Of a DNA stretch of 55,609 nucleotides, positions 36,267 to 45,356 are shown piece by piece. This stretch comes from Verrucomicrobiota bacterium. Its GTDB lineage: Bacteria; Verrucomicrobiota; Verrucomicrobiia; Limisphaerales; SIBE01. Within the stretch, counting starts at the first letter, position 1; each line of letters opens with the position of its first letter. Position numbers and translations under genes: made by a program. The DNA is taken from positions 1 through 55,609 of the forward strand of contig VHCZ01000011.1 of assembly GCA_016871535.1 (NCBI GenBank), written 5' to 3'. The notes under the pieces are model-generated. The model saw only the letters and a program-made list of their open reading frames with translations. It ran no database searches and was not told the origin of the DNA.

Positions 36267-36740
36267 TCAGGCGAAAATTTGAGCCAGCGGAATTTCGATG
36301 CCCACGGTCTCATCGCGCAAGGTTCCTTCCGAACACGCGCGGCTTCCGCCCGAGGCCGGGAAGACGGACACAACGCGCGTGGCCGGCTCAACGAGCCAGC
36401 ACGATTTCACTCCGTGCCGGCCATATTCGCGGATCTTGTCCACCAACGGCTGGAGATTCTGCTTTGGGGAGAGGATTTCGATAACCAACGCGGGAGGGAT
36501 GGTCACTTCGTCTTCATCGGTCAACCAGTCCGAAGACAAACTCCCTTTGGGGTAGAGACAAATGTCAGAGATGGTCTGCCATCCGTCCAGGTTGAGCGTC
36601 AACTGCTGGTGGATTGAAAAACGGTCATTGAACCGGTCCAGCAACACGCTCAGGTTGTGCGACGCGCGGGAGTGGTTTCGACTGGGCATTGGGCGATCCT
36701 CCTGAATCTCGTCGCTCGTGAGGACGGGAATCGTTTTCAT
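36267..36740 (-). CDS. Uma2 family PD-(D/E)XK endonuclease-like protein
   Basis: 157 aa from the ATG at 36740, with AGGA just upstream. The Uma2 (DUF820) pattern is present: ISDICLYPKG with the catalytic Asp, LVIEILSPKQN with Glu, then KIREYGRHGVKSCWLVEP, where the family has a K...Y..GV..YWLV block. It is a small restriction-like nuclease fold of unknown biological role, often present in many copies. No partner gene is evident; the DUF1501 gene ends 37 bases upstream. Confidence 0.85.
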   Translation of the reverse strand: MKTIPVLTSDEIQEDRPMPSRNHSRASHNLSVLLDRFNDRFSIHQQLTLNLDGWQTISDICLYPKGSLSSDWLTDEDEVTIPPALVIEILSPKQNLQPLVDKIREYGRHGVKSCWLVEPATRVVSVFPASGGSRACSEGTLRDETVGIEIPLAQIFA

Positions 36741-36777
36741 GGTCCTGTTTAACCGCGAACCCTGACGCAAGGGGGAG

Positions 36778-38145
36778 TCAGATCAGTTCCTGCAGCGGCT
36801 CGATTCCGGAATCGACGAGGTATTGCGGCCGGCCCTGGATGTCCTTGACCGTGGCCGTGCGGACGTCGATGCCCAGATTGTGGTAGAGGGTCGCGAAGAT
36901 TTCCTGGAATTTCACCGGGCGTTCCGTGACTTCGCCGCCGACGCGATCCGTCGCGCCGATCACCTGGCCCGTGTGCATGCCGCCGCCGGCGAGCAACGCG
37001 AAATTCACCTGCGGCCAGTGATCGCGGCTGTTCATCTTGTTGATCCGCGGCGTGCGTCCGAATTCGCCCCACACGATTACGGAAACGTCTTTGTCCAGGC
37101 CGCGTTCGTGCAAGTCCGTCACCAGCGCCGACAGACCCTGGTCCAAAAGTGGAAACTCTTCCCGCGATTTCGGGAAATTCATTCCGTCCGCGCCGTGCCA
37201 GTCCCATCGGCTGTAATTGAGCGACACGACGCGCACGCCCGCTTCGACGAGCCGCCGGGCGACCAGGAAATTCCGGATCATTTTGGGCGCGCCATCGCGC
37301 TCGTACTTGGGATTGTTCTGGCCGTAGCGTTCGAGAATTCTGGGATCTTCCTTGGAAAGGTCCAGGGCATCGACCAGTCCCGTGCCGGAGAGAATCCCCA
37401 TCGCTTGGTGATTGAAATGGTCGAGACCCTCCATCATGCCGCTCGTGTCCGCGGTCCGCCTGAATTGATCGAACGCCGTCCGGAGCCGGTCGCGATCACG
37501 CAGCCGCTCCAGCGTGATGCCCTGCAAAATCATGTTCTGAGCCTTGGCGTTCGGATCTTTCGCGACCAGGTTGATTGGCGCGTGAACCGGGCCGATGAAA
37601 CCGCCGTTGCCCGGCTCGCCCCAGGTGCGGTTGCCCGTTGGATACATCAGCGCAACATTCGCGGGCACGCCCGAATTCGACCCTTGAACCCTGGACACCC
37701 ACGCACCGAACATCGGCCATCCGCCTTGAGGCGTTTGCTCCCGCCGTTTGTGCCCGGTCATGCACTGGTAGCAGTCATGGTCGCCGTCCGAATCCGCGAT
37801 GGAGCGGATCAACGCGAACTTGTCCATCATTTGAGCGAGCCTGGGGAAGTGCTCGCAAATCTCGATGCCGGGAACGTTGGTTTTAATGGGCCGGAATTCG
37901 CCCCGATATTCGGACGGCGCGTCGGGCTTCAGATCGAACATGTCGAGGTGCGGCGGGCCACCCGGCAGATAAATGTTGATGACCGCCTTGTGCGCACGGC
38001 CGGAGCCGGCTTCGGCCTGGAGCGAGAACAGTTGGCTCATCGACAGGCCGCCCATGGCCATGCCGCCGATTTTGAGGAAGTGCCGGCGGGAGATGCCGTC
38101 GCAATGATTCTGCCATGGGTCAGGTTTTCCAAGAATCGTCAGCAT
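36778..38145 (-). CDS. DUF1501 (sulfatase-fold) Tat-exported protein, orphan
   Basis: 455 aa from the ATG at 38145. The Tat motif SRRHFLKIGGMAMGG lies at ~20-35 after the typical short leader. Family motifs are NIYLPGGPPHLDMFDLKPDA, SDGDHDCYQCMTGH, VSLNYSRWDWHG and VIVWGEFGRTPRIN. The fold is alkaline-phosphatase/sulfatase-like. In Planctomycetes and Verrucomicrobia it is usually paired with a DUF1549/DUF1553 (cytochrome-like) gene. No such partner is present on either side, so the pair has been separated or lost here. Confidence 0.92.
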   Translation of the reverse strand: MLTILGKPDPWQNHCDGISRRHFLKIGGMAMGGLSMSQLFSLQAEAGSGRAHKAVINIYLPGGPPHLDMFDLKPDAPSEYRGEFRPIKTNVPGIEICEHFPRLAQMMDKFALIRSIADSDGDHDCYQCMTGHKRREQTPQGGWPMFGAWVSRVQGSNSGVPANVALMYPTGNRTWGEPGNGGFIGPVHAPINLVAKDPNAKAQNMILQGITLERLRDRDRLRTAFDQFRRTADTSGMMEGLDHFNHQAMGILSGTGLVDALDLSKEDPRILERYGQNNPKYERDGAPKMIRNFLVARRLVEAGVRVVSLNYSRWDWHGADGMNFPKSREEFPLLDQGLSALVTDLHERGLDKDVSVIVWGEFGRTPRINKMNSRDHWPQVNFALLAGGGMHTGQVIGATDRVGGEVTERPVKFQEIFATLYHNLGIDVRTATVKDIQGRPQYLVDSGIEPLQELI

Positions 38146-38276
38146 AATGCGGCCTTTTGTTCGAACGGGCTTGCCGGGATTCAAAATAGCTCAGCAGTGC
38201 GAAAATCCAAGAGCTTTGTTTTGTTCCCGGCGAAACCTCTCTCTCCGGCATCCTGGACGAAGTCCGCCATGACGTG

Positions 38277-39374
38277 CTAGCCTCCGGTTATGACAACCCA
38301 CGGAAGATGAGGAGAGGCATGCGATGGTTGGTCGGGATAATCGGCGCAGGGATGTTGCTGTTTGGCCTTCTCTGCCTCCTCGATCGTGTTGTTCAACAGC
38401 ATCTGCACGATCGAGAAGATCGCGATCCAGAGCAGATACACGAAGGCCGTCGGCGCCCACTGCCGCATGACATCGACGCGGCTGACGCGTTCCTGGCCTT
38501 CCTCCTTTTTCGGATTCAGATCGGCCAATGGCACGTGCGTGCGCTGGACCTGCTGAATCGTCGCGAGGTCCATCCCGCGCAACACGAATTCCCGGCGGCG
38601 GATTTCTTCGTTAATGGCCCGCTCGACTTGCTCGCGCAACTCCGTGTCCGCAAGATTGCCCGACCAATATTCAACGCCTTTCGCGGGATCGGGGACGAGC
38701 GTTGCCGTCACACCGGGCCGCACAATCCGTTTCTCGATATCGGCCGGAATCAGAATCGCCGCGAACAACTCCGACGCGTGGCCGTTGACGGACACTTCCT
38801 TTCCGCCCCGCAAATACGCCCGCAACTCCTGCGTCAACGTCGCCCATTCCATGTCAGGCTTCAAACCCGCCGGCAATTCGGCGCGCTGAAAACGGCGGCG
38901 AGGTTCTTCAAACGCCGGCGCCGCCGGATCGAGGAACGGCTGCAGTTGTTCCAGATAGAACTTCTGGCCGCCCTGCCGCTGAAAACGTTCGAGCGCGTCG
39001 GGCGTCGTCGCCGACAATTCCCTTAATAAGGGTTCGATGGATTTGCGCGCCGCGCTCGTTCCGGAAACCGCTTGCGCCGGCGGCCCGGAAGTCGCGGAGC
39101 GGTTCTGGCTGTGCTTGCGCGCGTAGGCCTGCAGTTCCTGAATGACGCGGCGTTGATGGTTCTTCTCCAGCGCATCCACGGCCACGCGCTCGAATTGTCC
39201 GGACGGGTCCACGAGAACAAAGTGGCGCGTCGGTGTGCCTTTCTTTTCCAGCCAGACCGGCACCTGCATTGAGCCGAAGATGATGGCCGGAAACAGAAAC
39301 AGCCCGATCCAAAAGCCTTTGGTCTTGGCGTTCTCCAGGTATTCGCGCAAGGCGATCAAGAATGCGTATTTCAT
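38277..39374 (-). pseudogene. ABC-2 type permease, truncated at its C-terminus
   Basis: The start overlaps the ATPase stop by four bases (ATGA), so the pair is translationally coupled. The N-terminus KYAFLIALREYLENAKTKGF and the first membrane helix (FWIGLFLFPAIIFG) match NatB-type permeases, followed by the usual large extracellular region. Homology stops at YLLWIAIFSIVQMLLNNTIEE. The next 38 codons are unrelated, and the remaining membrane helices are absent. At the joint (~38383) the plus strand shows the start of an unrelated membrane gene (MRRGMRWLVGIIGAGMLLFG at 38310). The exporter is probably non-functional. Confidence 0.82.
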
Positions 39375-40327
39375 CGAAAACTGGCCTCCCGTGCCTCGGG
39401 TCCGACCAACCGCACGAAAACGTCGTGCAGGGACGGCTCGGATTGATCGAAACTTCGCAGCCGAATCCCCCGGGCAAAACAGGCCTGGAGGACGGTTTGC
39501 GGATCTGCATTGTCTCGCATTTGGATTTCCCAGCGGCCTGCGGAATGGCCGGCGGTTTCGCCGGCTCCGTTGGCCATCGGTTTGATAAACTCGACCTCGG
39601 CCAGGCTTCGGATCGGCTCCACGTCGTCGCTGGTCTCGATCAAAACGCGGCGCGGGACGGTCCGTTTCGCCTCCGCGAGGGTGCCGTCGAAAATCTTCCG
39701 GCCGCGGGCGATCAGCAAAATCCGTTCGCACAAACGCTCCGCGTGCTGCATGACGTGCGTGGAAAAAATCACCGTGCGCTGGCGGCGAGCCAGGTCGCGA
39801 ATGATTTCCTCCATCACCTGCTGGTTAACCGGGTCGAGGCCGGAGAACGGTTCATCGAGAATCACCAGTTCGGGATCGTGAGCGATCGACGCCAGAATCT
39901 GCACCTTCTGGCCCATGCCTTTGGACAGCGCGTCGGTAGGTTTCTCGGCGAAATCCTTCAGCCCGTATTTTTCGAGCAACTCAAACGCCCGCCGTCGCGC
40001 CTCTCCACGTCTCACGCCTTTCAGCGTCGCGAAATAGGCGATGATCGACCAGGCCTTCATCTTCTTGTAGAGCCCCTTTTCCTCCGGCAAATAGCCGATC
40101 CGGTTGCGGACTCTGAGCGCGGAAGGCTGGCCAAGCACGGTGATGGCGCCGCTGGTGGGTTTGATGATTTCCAGAACCATCCGAATCGTCGTGGTCTTGC
40201 CCGCGCCGTTGGGGCCGAGAAATCCATAAATGGAACCCGCCGGAATTTGCAGGCTCACGTCATCCACCGCTTTGAAGCCGCCGTAGAACTTCGTGACGTT
40301 GCGGAGATCGAGAACAATGTTTTGCAT
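39371..40327 (-). CDS. ABC transporter ATP-binding protein (NatA-like)
   Basis: A 318-aa protein. The Walker A is GPNGAGKTT (~38-46), Q loop near YLPEEKG, signature LSKGMGQKVQ (variant of LSGGQ), Walker B VILDEPFSGLDP and switch His in STHVMQHAE. The C-terminal ~100 residues resemble the DUF4162-type extension of NatA exporters. It would drive the permease encoded by the next gene, which overlaps by four bases but is truncated. All ATPase motifs remain intact. Confidence 0.93.
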   Translation of the reverse strand: MQNIVLDLRNVTKFYGGFKAVDDVSLQIPAGSIYGFLGPNGAGKTTTIRMVLEIIKPTSGAITVLGQPSALRVRNRIGYLPEEKGLYKKMKAWSIIAYFATLKGVRRGEARRRAFELLEKYGLKDFAEKPTDALSKGMGQKVQILASIAHDPELVILDEPFSGLDPVNQQVMEEIIRDLARRQRTVIFSTHVMQHAERLCERILLIARGRKIFDGTLAEAKRTVPRRVLIETSDDVEPIRSLAEVEFIKPMANGAGETAGHSAGRWEIQMRDNADPQTVLQACFARGIRLRSFDQSEPSLHDVFVRLVGPEAREASFR

Positions 40328-40395
40328 GGCGAATGATGAAACGCTTTCGCGAGTTCAAGCAGTTACTATTTGCGAACCGGAAAATAAGCGCAGAT

Positions 40396-42912
40396 TCATG
40401 GTGTCACCTCTTCCATTCGCGGCGCATCGAAAGTTCGCCCGCCCTGGCTGTGGGTCGCTTTGATCACTTTACCCCGCCCATCTTTGACGAATTTCACCTC
40501 CGCCACCGCGGATTTCCAAAAAAACTCGGTTTCGGATTTCGGGAAGATTTCAAACTTCGGCTGGCCGGTCAACTGAGCGAACAATCGAGCGCCTTCCCGC
40601 GTGACCCTCATGATGCTCTTGCCCTGGCCGTAGTCATATTTCCCCACATACGCTTGCAGCGCTTCGGGCGCGAGCTTTGCCATCGGAGCGTCTTTGATCC
40701 GAGCTGCGTCGATCATCAGCCCGCCCTGGCGGTGTATGGCTTTCGTCACTTCCCCGTTGTCGTTCTTCACGAAAGTCACTTGCGCATCGACGATTTTCCA
40801 AAAGAACTCCGTCTCCGATTTGGGAAAGATTTGGAATTTCGGCTGGCCGGTCAGTTGCGCAAAAAGGCGATCGCCTTCCCGCGTCACCTCCAGCACCGCG
40901 CTGCTGTAGTCATATCGGCCCACGATGGCATCGAATCCCTTCGGCGACACGGCGGCATTGGCCTGAAGCGCCGCGCGCGGTTCCATGTTCTTCCACAGAG
41001 CCATCTCAGCGATGTCGCGGGCTCGCGCCGTGGGATCGAGGCCCGGCGGCGGCGCCGCGGCATTGGCCAGCACGACCACGGTGAAATTCTCCTTCGGGAA
41101 ACGGAGCAAATAGCTGAGGAATCCCTGCAACCCGCCGCCGTGCGCAATCTCCGTCAATCCCCGCTGCTGCGAGATCGCCCAGCCGTAGCCGTACCCCTCG
41201 CGCGTCTCCCCGCCGGACTTCAGATCGCCCGCGGTTTTGACCGGCGTGAAGGCCGCTTTCAAGGTCGCCTCGCCGAGCACTTTTCCATTGAACAGGGCTT
41301 CGTTCCACTTGAACAAGTCTTCGACCGTGGAGTAGAGCGCGCCAGCGCCACCGGCCCGCGACATGTTCCAGTCGAGCGCTTTCTTGAACGCGCCGCGCTC
41401 ATAGGTGTAGCCGGTCGCTTCGTGTTCCAGAATGTCGGTGGCGTTGTGGACGCCTGTGTTATTCATCCCCAGCGGCTCAAAGAAATGCTGCTTCAGAAAA
41501 TCCCCGTAGCTCGCGCCGGCAACTTTCTCGAGGATGGCGCCGAGCAGGAAATAGCCGGAGTTGTTGTAGGACCATTTTTCACCGGGCGCGAAATCATACG
41601 GATCGTTCTTGAACGATTTGATCAAGTCCTCCGGCTTGACCGGGACCGTTACCGTCTCGAAGAAGTCCGGTTTGCTGGTGTAGCTGTGAATGCCGGAGGT
41701 GTGGGTGAGCAAATGATGGATCGTCACTTCGTCCCCGCGCGGATAATCGGGAATGAACTTCGACAATTTGTCGCTGACGCTGAGTTTGCCTTGCTCTTGA
41801 AGCTTGAGAATGGCCGAGGCGGTGAATTGTTTGGAAATCGAGCCGATGCGGAATTTCGTCTCCGGCGTGATCGGGACGCGATGTTCCAGGCTGGCGTAAC
41901 CATAGCCTCTCTTCAGCAGAATCTTTCCCGCCTTGGCCACGAGCATGGCCGCGCCGGGCGAGAGCCCTTTCACGACGTCTTTGGCCCCCGCGTCCAGCCA
42001 CTGTTCGAGTGTCGGAATCGGCGCGTTCGGGTCGGCGCCTTTGGCCAGGAGCATCTCGACGACGTTCGTGTATCCCCGCGTCCGTGCCGCGTGGAGCGGT
42101 GACAGACCAACCTTGTTCGTCCTGTTGACGCTGACCCCACGCGCCAGGATTTTTTGCAGGGCCTCCGCATCGCCGGTCGCCGCCGCGCCGACGAGCTTGT
42201 CTGCCAGGCTCTGCTCGCCCAGACGGCGGAACACGAAACCCCAGCTTGCGCGCGCGTTTTGGACTTTCAGCAAAAGCCGGTTCTTGCCGCGCTGCAAGTC
42301 GAGTTGCACCAGATCTTCGTCTTTGCGGGCCGGCCGGCCGGCAAGATTCTCATGGGCGAGTTTGCCGTTCAGCCAAACCTTCACCGCGTCATCCGAACCG
42401 AGGCCGGCCAGCACCCTGGACGCCTCCGGCATTTCGATCTCGGCATAGGCGTAAGCGGTGACGAATTCTTTGCTCCCGAAGGGCGCCGTCAGATCGACGA
42501 TGTCTTCGGGGGAATGGATGAGCTTCCATGCGTACTGGGAATCGCCGAGCTTGAGTTTCGCGCCTGCGGTGGCGTGGATTTGCGCTTCGCCGCCGGCCCT
42601 TGCAAGAAGATCGGATTCGAAGGCCTTCCTTTGGGCGGCATCGTCCGGGTCGGAGTCCGCCTGGCTGACGGGGACGGGGCCCAGGATCAGCCAGGTCTTG
42701 AGAAACTTGTTCGGCTCCAGGTCTGAGTAGGTTGCCGAGTCAGCCGCCCGGGCGATCTGCACAAACAGCGCCAAAGCCGCCAGCAGTGCGGTGCAAATCA
42801 CAGCGGCGATTGTTGATTGGCGATTGGCGAGAGAATTCCCCGATCCGAGAGGGGAAGGGGTGGGTTCGTGGGGATGGAACTGTGGTGTGTTCACGTGTTT
42901 ATCGGCGTTCAT
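40396..42912 (-). CDS. Exported serine hydrolase (beta-lactamase class C fold) with ankyrin repeats
   Basis: An 838-aa protein. The N-terminus has a hydrophobic signal segment late (~35-55). The first ~30 residues are encoded by intergenic-type repeats, so the true start is uncertain. Residues ~65-230 form a beta domain. Ankyrin repeats follow at ~237-296 (GLSPLHAARTRGYTNVVEML). The catalytic domain (~310-640) has SISK (nucleophile Ser, Lys +3), the YNNSG Tyr and an AHGGGLQG third motif. Two near-identical DUF3471-like beta domains form the tail (~660-737, ~750-828; both contain RLFAQLTGQPKF). It would be a D-aminopeptidase or esterase; the substrate is unknown. Confidence 0.88.
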   Translation of the reverse strand: MNADKHVNTPQFHPHEPTPSPLGSGNSLANRQSTIAAVICTALLAALALFVQIARAADSATYSDLEPNKFLKTWLILGPVPVSQADSDPDDAAQRKAFESDLLARAGGEAQIHATAGAKLKLGDSQYAWKLIHSPEDIVDLTAPFGSKEFVTAYAYAEIEMPEASRVLAGLGSDDAVKVWLNGKLAHENLAGRPARKDEDLVQLDLQRGKNRLLLKVQNARASWGFVFRRLGEQSLADKLVGAAATGDAEALQKILARGVSVNRTNKVGLSPLHAARTRGYTNVVEMLLAKGADPNAPIPTLEQWLDAGAKDVVKGLSPGAAMLVAKAGKILLKRGYGYASLEHRVPITPETKFRIGSISKQFTASAILKLQEQGKLSVSDKLSKFIPDYPRGDEVTIHHLLTHTSGIHSYTSKPDFFETVTVPVKPEDLIKSFKNDPYDFAPGEKWSYNNSGYFLLGAILEKVAGASYGDFLKQHFFEPLGMNNTGVHNATDILEHEATGYTYERGAFKKALDWNMSRAGGAGALYSTVEDLFKWNEALFNGKVLGEATLKAAFTPVKTAGDLKSGGETREGYGYGWAISQQRGLTEIAHGGGLQGFLSYLLRFPKENFTVVVLANAAAPPPGLDPTARARDIAEMALWKNMEPRAALQANAAVSPKGFDAIVGRYDYSSAVLEVTREGDRLFAQLTGQPKFQIFPKSETEFFWKIVDAQVTFVKNDNGEVTKAIHRQGGLMIDAARIKDAPMAKLAPEALQAYVGKYDYGQGKSIMRVTREGARLFAQLTGQPKFEIFPKSETEFFWKSAVAEVKFVKDGRGKVIKATHSQGGRTFDAPRMEEVTP

Positions 42913-42932
42913 TGGCGTTCATTCGCGGTTGA
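42897..42932. repeat. GTTTATCGGCGTTCATTGGC repeat at gene overlap
   Basis: GTTTATCGGCGTTCATTGGC followed by TTCATTCGCGGTT. It encodes both the last codons of the response regulator and the first codons of the serine hydrolase. A relative lies at 6682-6738. Confidence 0.6.
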
Positions 42933-43576
42933 CCCGAATTCTTGGAAGGCACTCGGGACTCTCCCGCCGCATCAGGAATCTCAAATCGATACCCGATATC
43001 CCGGATGGTGTGGATGAAGGTCGGGTGCCGCGGATCGGGTTCGACCTTGCTCCGCAGCGTCGTCACACAACGGTCCACGCTGCGGTCCGTGACGATCACG
43101 TCGTTGCCCCAGACCGCGTCGAGAATGCTGTCGCGCGTCAGAGCGCGGCCGGCGCGCTTCACGAAATATTCGAGCAGCCCGAATTCCTTGCCCGTGAGCG
43201 CGACTTCGGCGCCGTCCCGCGTCAAGCGATGCGAATCAAGGTCCAGCCGGCAATCGCCAAATTCATAAACGGTGGACTCCAGCGCCTGCCGGCGGCGCAA
43301 GAACGCCTTCACGCGCGCGAGCAGTTCCCGAATGCTGAACGGTTTGGTCACGTAATCGTCCGCGCCCAACTCCAAGCCGCGCACGATGTCCTCCTCCTGG
43401 CCTTTCGCGGTGAGCATCTCGATGGGCATGTCCAGGTTTCGGCCTCGCGCCAGGCGGCAAACTTCGTAGCCGTTCATCTTGGGCAGCATGAGATCCAGGA
43501 TCACGAGATCCGGCGGATTAGACAGCGCTGCGTCCAAACCCTCCTGCCCGTCGCGCGCCGTCTTGCGACCAGTCAT
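42899..43576 (-). pseudogene. OmpR-family response regulator lacking its N-terminus
   Basis: 225 codons. The receiver domain starts inside helix 1 (ARDGQEGLDAAL). The phosphorylated Asp remains (LVILDLMLPKMNG), as do MLTAKGQE and VTKPFSIREL. Strand 1 and its acidic Mg-binding pair are missing. The winged-helix DNA-binding domain is complete (ALTGKEFGLLEYF, DRSVDRCVTTLRSKV, IRDIGYRFE). The 5' side is fused to a TolB-like gene fragment. No histidine kinase is adjacent. It probably cannot be phosphorylated normally. Confidence 0.82.
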
Positions 43577-44399
43577 ATTGTTGAAGCGGACTCGAGAATG
43601 CCTCCTCCACCGGGAACTCTTTCCGTTCGCCGCCGGCCATCGACACCGAGATAAATCTTCTCTGTCCCTGTTGCACGACGAACATCAGTTTCTGGCCATC
43701 CTTCGACCAGACCGGATGGGATTGCAATCCGGGCATCCGATCGGGCGCCAGGCGGCGGGGCCGCTCCAATATTTCGCCCGTTTGAAAATCCACGGTCGCC
43801 ACATAGACATCCTCGGAGGGCTTGCCTTCCGTGTAATAAAAGCTCCCCTCTCGAGTGAATGTGTATGGCGAGATCTCTCCGACATTTGATTTCAACAGTT
43901 CGGGTTCGCCCGCTGGTTTGCCATCCCGAAGCGAAATTCCCCACAATCCCGTTGCGCCGCTGCGGGAACTCGAAAAGAGAAAGCTTTCATCTCCGGGGAA
44001 CCAGCCGACCACGTCTTGGACTTCCCTTTCGATCAATATTGTATCGCTGCCCGATTCCGTGTCGATGACGGAAATTTTTCGTTGACTCTCACCGCCTTTG
44101 CCCAATCGGCAAGCCAGGTAACGCCCGCTCCAGGAGAGGCGCATTGTCATTTGCGACGCAGGCTTCCAGCGTTTGATTTCTTTCATCGTTCCGGTTTTGA
44201 CCTCCAACCAGCCGATGGCGGTGCTTCCCTCCTCCCCGGACCACACCTGCGTGAGCAATCGCGCACCCTCCGGCGACCAACCGTGGATCCATGGGTAGGC
44301 ATCCTTCTTCTCATAAACCTTCCTTGACTTGTATCCTGACTTCGCCGCCGTACTGCAACCGCTACGATTACACGCGCACTTACGCGCTGGAGTTGGCAC
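43518..44399 (-). pseudogene. TolB/WD40-like propeller fragment, both ends missing
   Basis: The supported part is ~43560-44325. Propeller blades are visible: [67 protein letters not shown]. The last blade stops at LQQYDWSQDG, where sequence of the response regulator begins in another frame. The N-terminus is lost at the joint with the methyltransferase. Such propellers often form the C-terminal half of exported or kinase-linked proteins. The remaining codons at both ends are read-through. Confidence 0.72.
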
Positions 44400-44890
44400 T
44401 GCTCGGCGTGGATGAAGCAGGGCTGGTCAACTTGCGCCAGGCGATGTTGAGCTGCACCGTCGAGAATCGGACCAAGGAACTTCTGAAGCTCAATCCCGCC
44501 TGGCACAAGGCCATCGAAGCGGCTGACCAACAGCCTTTGCTGCAAAGCATTCTCCGCTATCTGGAGAGCCAGAAGGAATTGGACTTGCTCAACAACGACG
44601 GCATCCCGCGCATGGTTCGCGGCTATTTTTACGAAATGGCGTGCGTCATCGCCGAGTGCGCGCGCGTGCTGAAGCCGGGAGCGCCGATGCTCATGGTGAA
44701 CGACAACGTGCGCTACGCCGGAGTGAGCGTCTCGGTGGATGTGATTCTGTCTGACCTCGCGCAGAAGCTGGGCTTCAAAGTGGAGCGAATCCTCGTTTTG
44801 CCGAACGGCAAAGGAAACAGCAGCCAGCAAATGGGCGCGCATGGCCGCAATCCGCTGCGCAAATGCGTTTGCCTCTGGCGCAAACCATGA
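44291..44890 (+). pseudogene. DNA methyltransferase missing its N-terminus
   Basis: The supported part starts ~44325. [20 protein letters not shown] is motif IV (SPPY, the amino-methyltransferase catalytic loop). It continues with [20 protein letters not shown] and ends [13 protein letters not shown]. The SAM-binding N-terminal part is absent. The first ~11 codons are read from the opposite-strand propeller fragment. It would methylate adenine or cytosine amino groups in DNA if whole. No restriction gene is adjacent. Confidence 0.75.
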
Positions 44891-44899
44891 GGGTGTTGG

Positions 44900-44980
44900 T
44901 TGCCCGAACTGCCCGACATCACGATTTACATCGTACCGCTGGAAGCCCCAGTCAGAGCCGTTAAAGCGTTACAAGGTTAA
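44900..44980 (+). pseudogene. Relic of the N-terminus of an Fpg/Nei DNA glycosylase
   Basis: From TTG 44900 the frame reads LPELPDITIYIVPLEA and then a stop at 44978. PELPDI at the very N-terminus is diagnostic of formamidopyrimidine/endonuclease VIII glycosylases (the Pro is the catalytic nucleophile). Only 26 codons survive. The following bases (VKALQG, IVES) look like decayed continuation. Confidence 0.65.
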
Positions 44981-45152
44981 ATCGTTGAATCAGTCCCGTG
45001 AACGGTCTGAACCGGCTGGTCAGGATACACGGCACTGGCGAAGCAGGGCGGAATGGTGTTCAATAGCAATCGAAACAACGATGGCGAACGCCCATGAATG
45101 AGCCTTCCTCCTATTCCGAGAATCCGCGCGGTCTGAAGCGTTCCACGACGAG

Positions 45153-45356
45153 ATGGGCCTCGCTCCGGCCGACACTTACGATCCGCTGATCGAAGCGTTC
45201 AAAAAGGACATGGACCGAACGCTCTTACGAGAGAACTTGAAACTGACACCGGCGCAGCGGGCGCAGAAATTCCTGGACTTTGCCCGTTTCGCGGACGAAC
45301 TGCGGGAAGCCGGCAGGCGAGCCAGAGCAAAAGATCCTTCATGGGGGTTGAAGTGA
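45153..45356 (+). CDS. Small protein upstream of a nucleotidyltransferase (67 aa)
   Basis: 67 aa, helical: IEAFKKDMDRTLLRENLKLT, then QRAQKFLDFARFADELREAG. From memory, small proteins with TLLRENLKLT and an F---LR-AGR tail occur just upstream of nucleotidyltransferases in several phyla, which suggests a two-gene module. The next gene would start GTG 45353, overlapping this stop by four bases (GTGA). Intact here, but the partner is broken. Confidence 0.6.
   Translation: MGLAPADTYDPLIEAFKKDMDRTLLRENLKLTPAQRAQKFLDFARFADELREAGRRARAKDPSWGLK

Noticed and set aside
36823-38280. 485-codon plus-strand frame opposite DUF1501
   Set aside because: The minus strand has complete DUF1501 motifs and a Tat signal; this frame is its shadow.
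38274-39026. Plus-strand 250-codon membrane protein
   Set aside because: Only the first ~25 codons from 38310 look like a real membrane start; the rest is antisense to the ABC permease.
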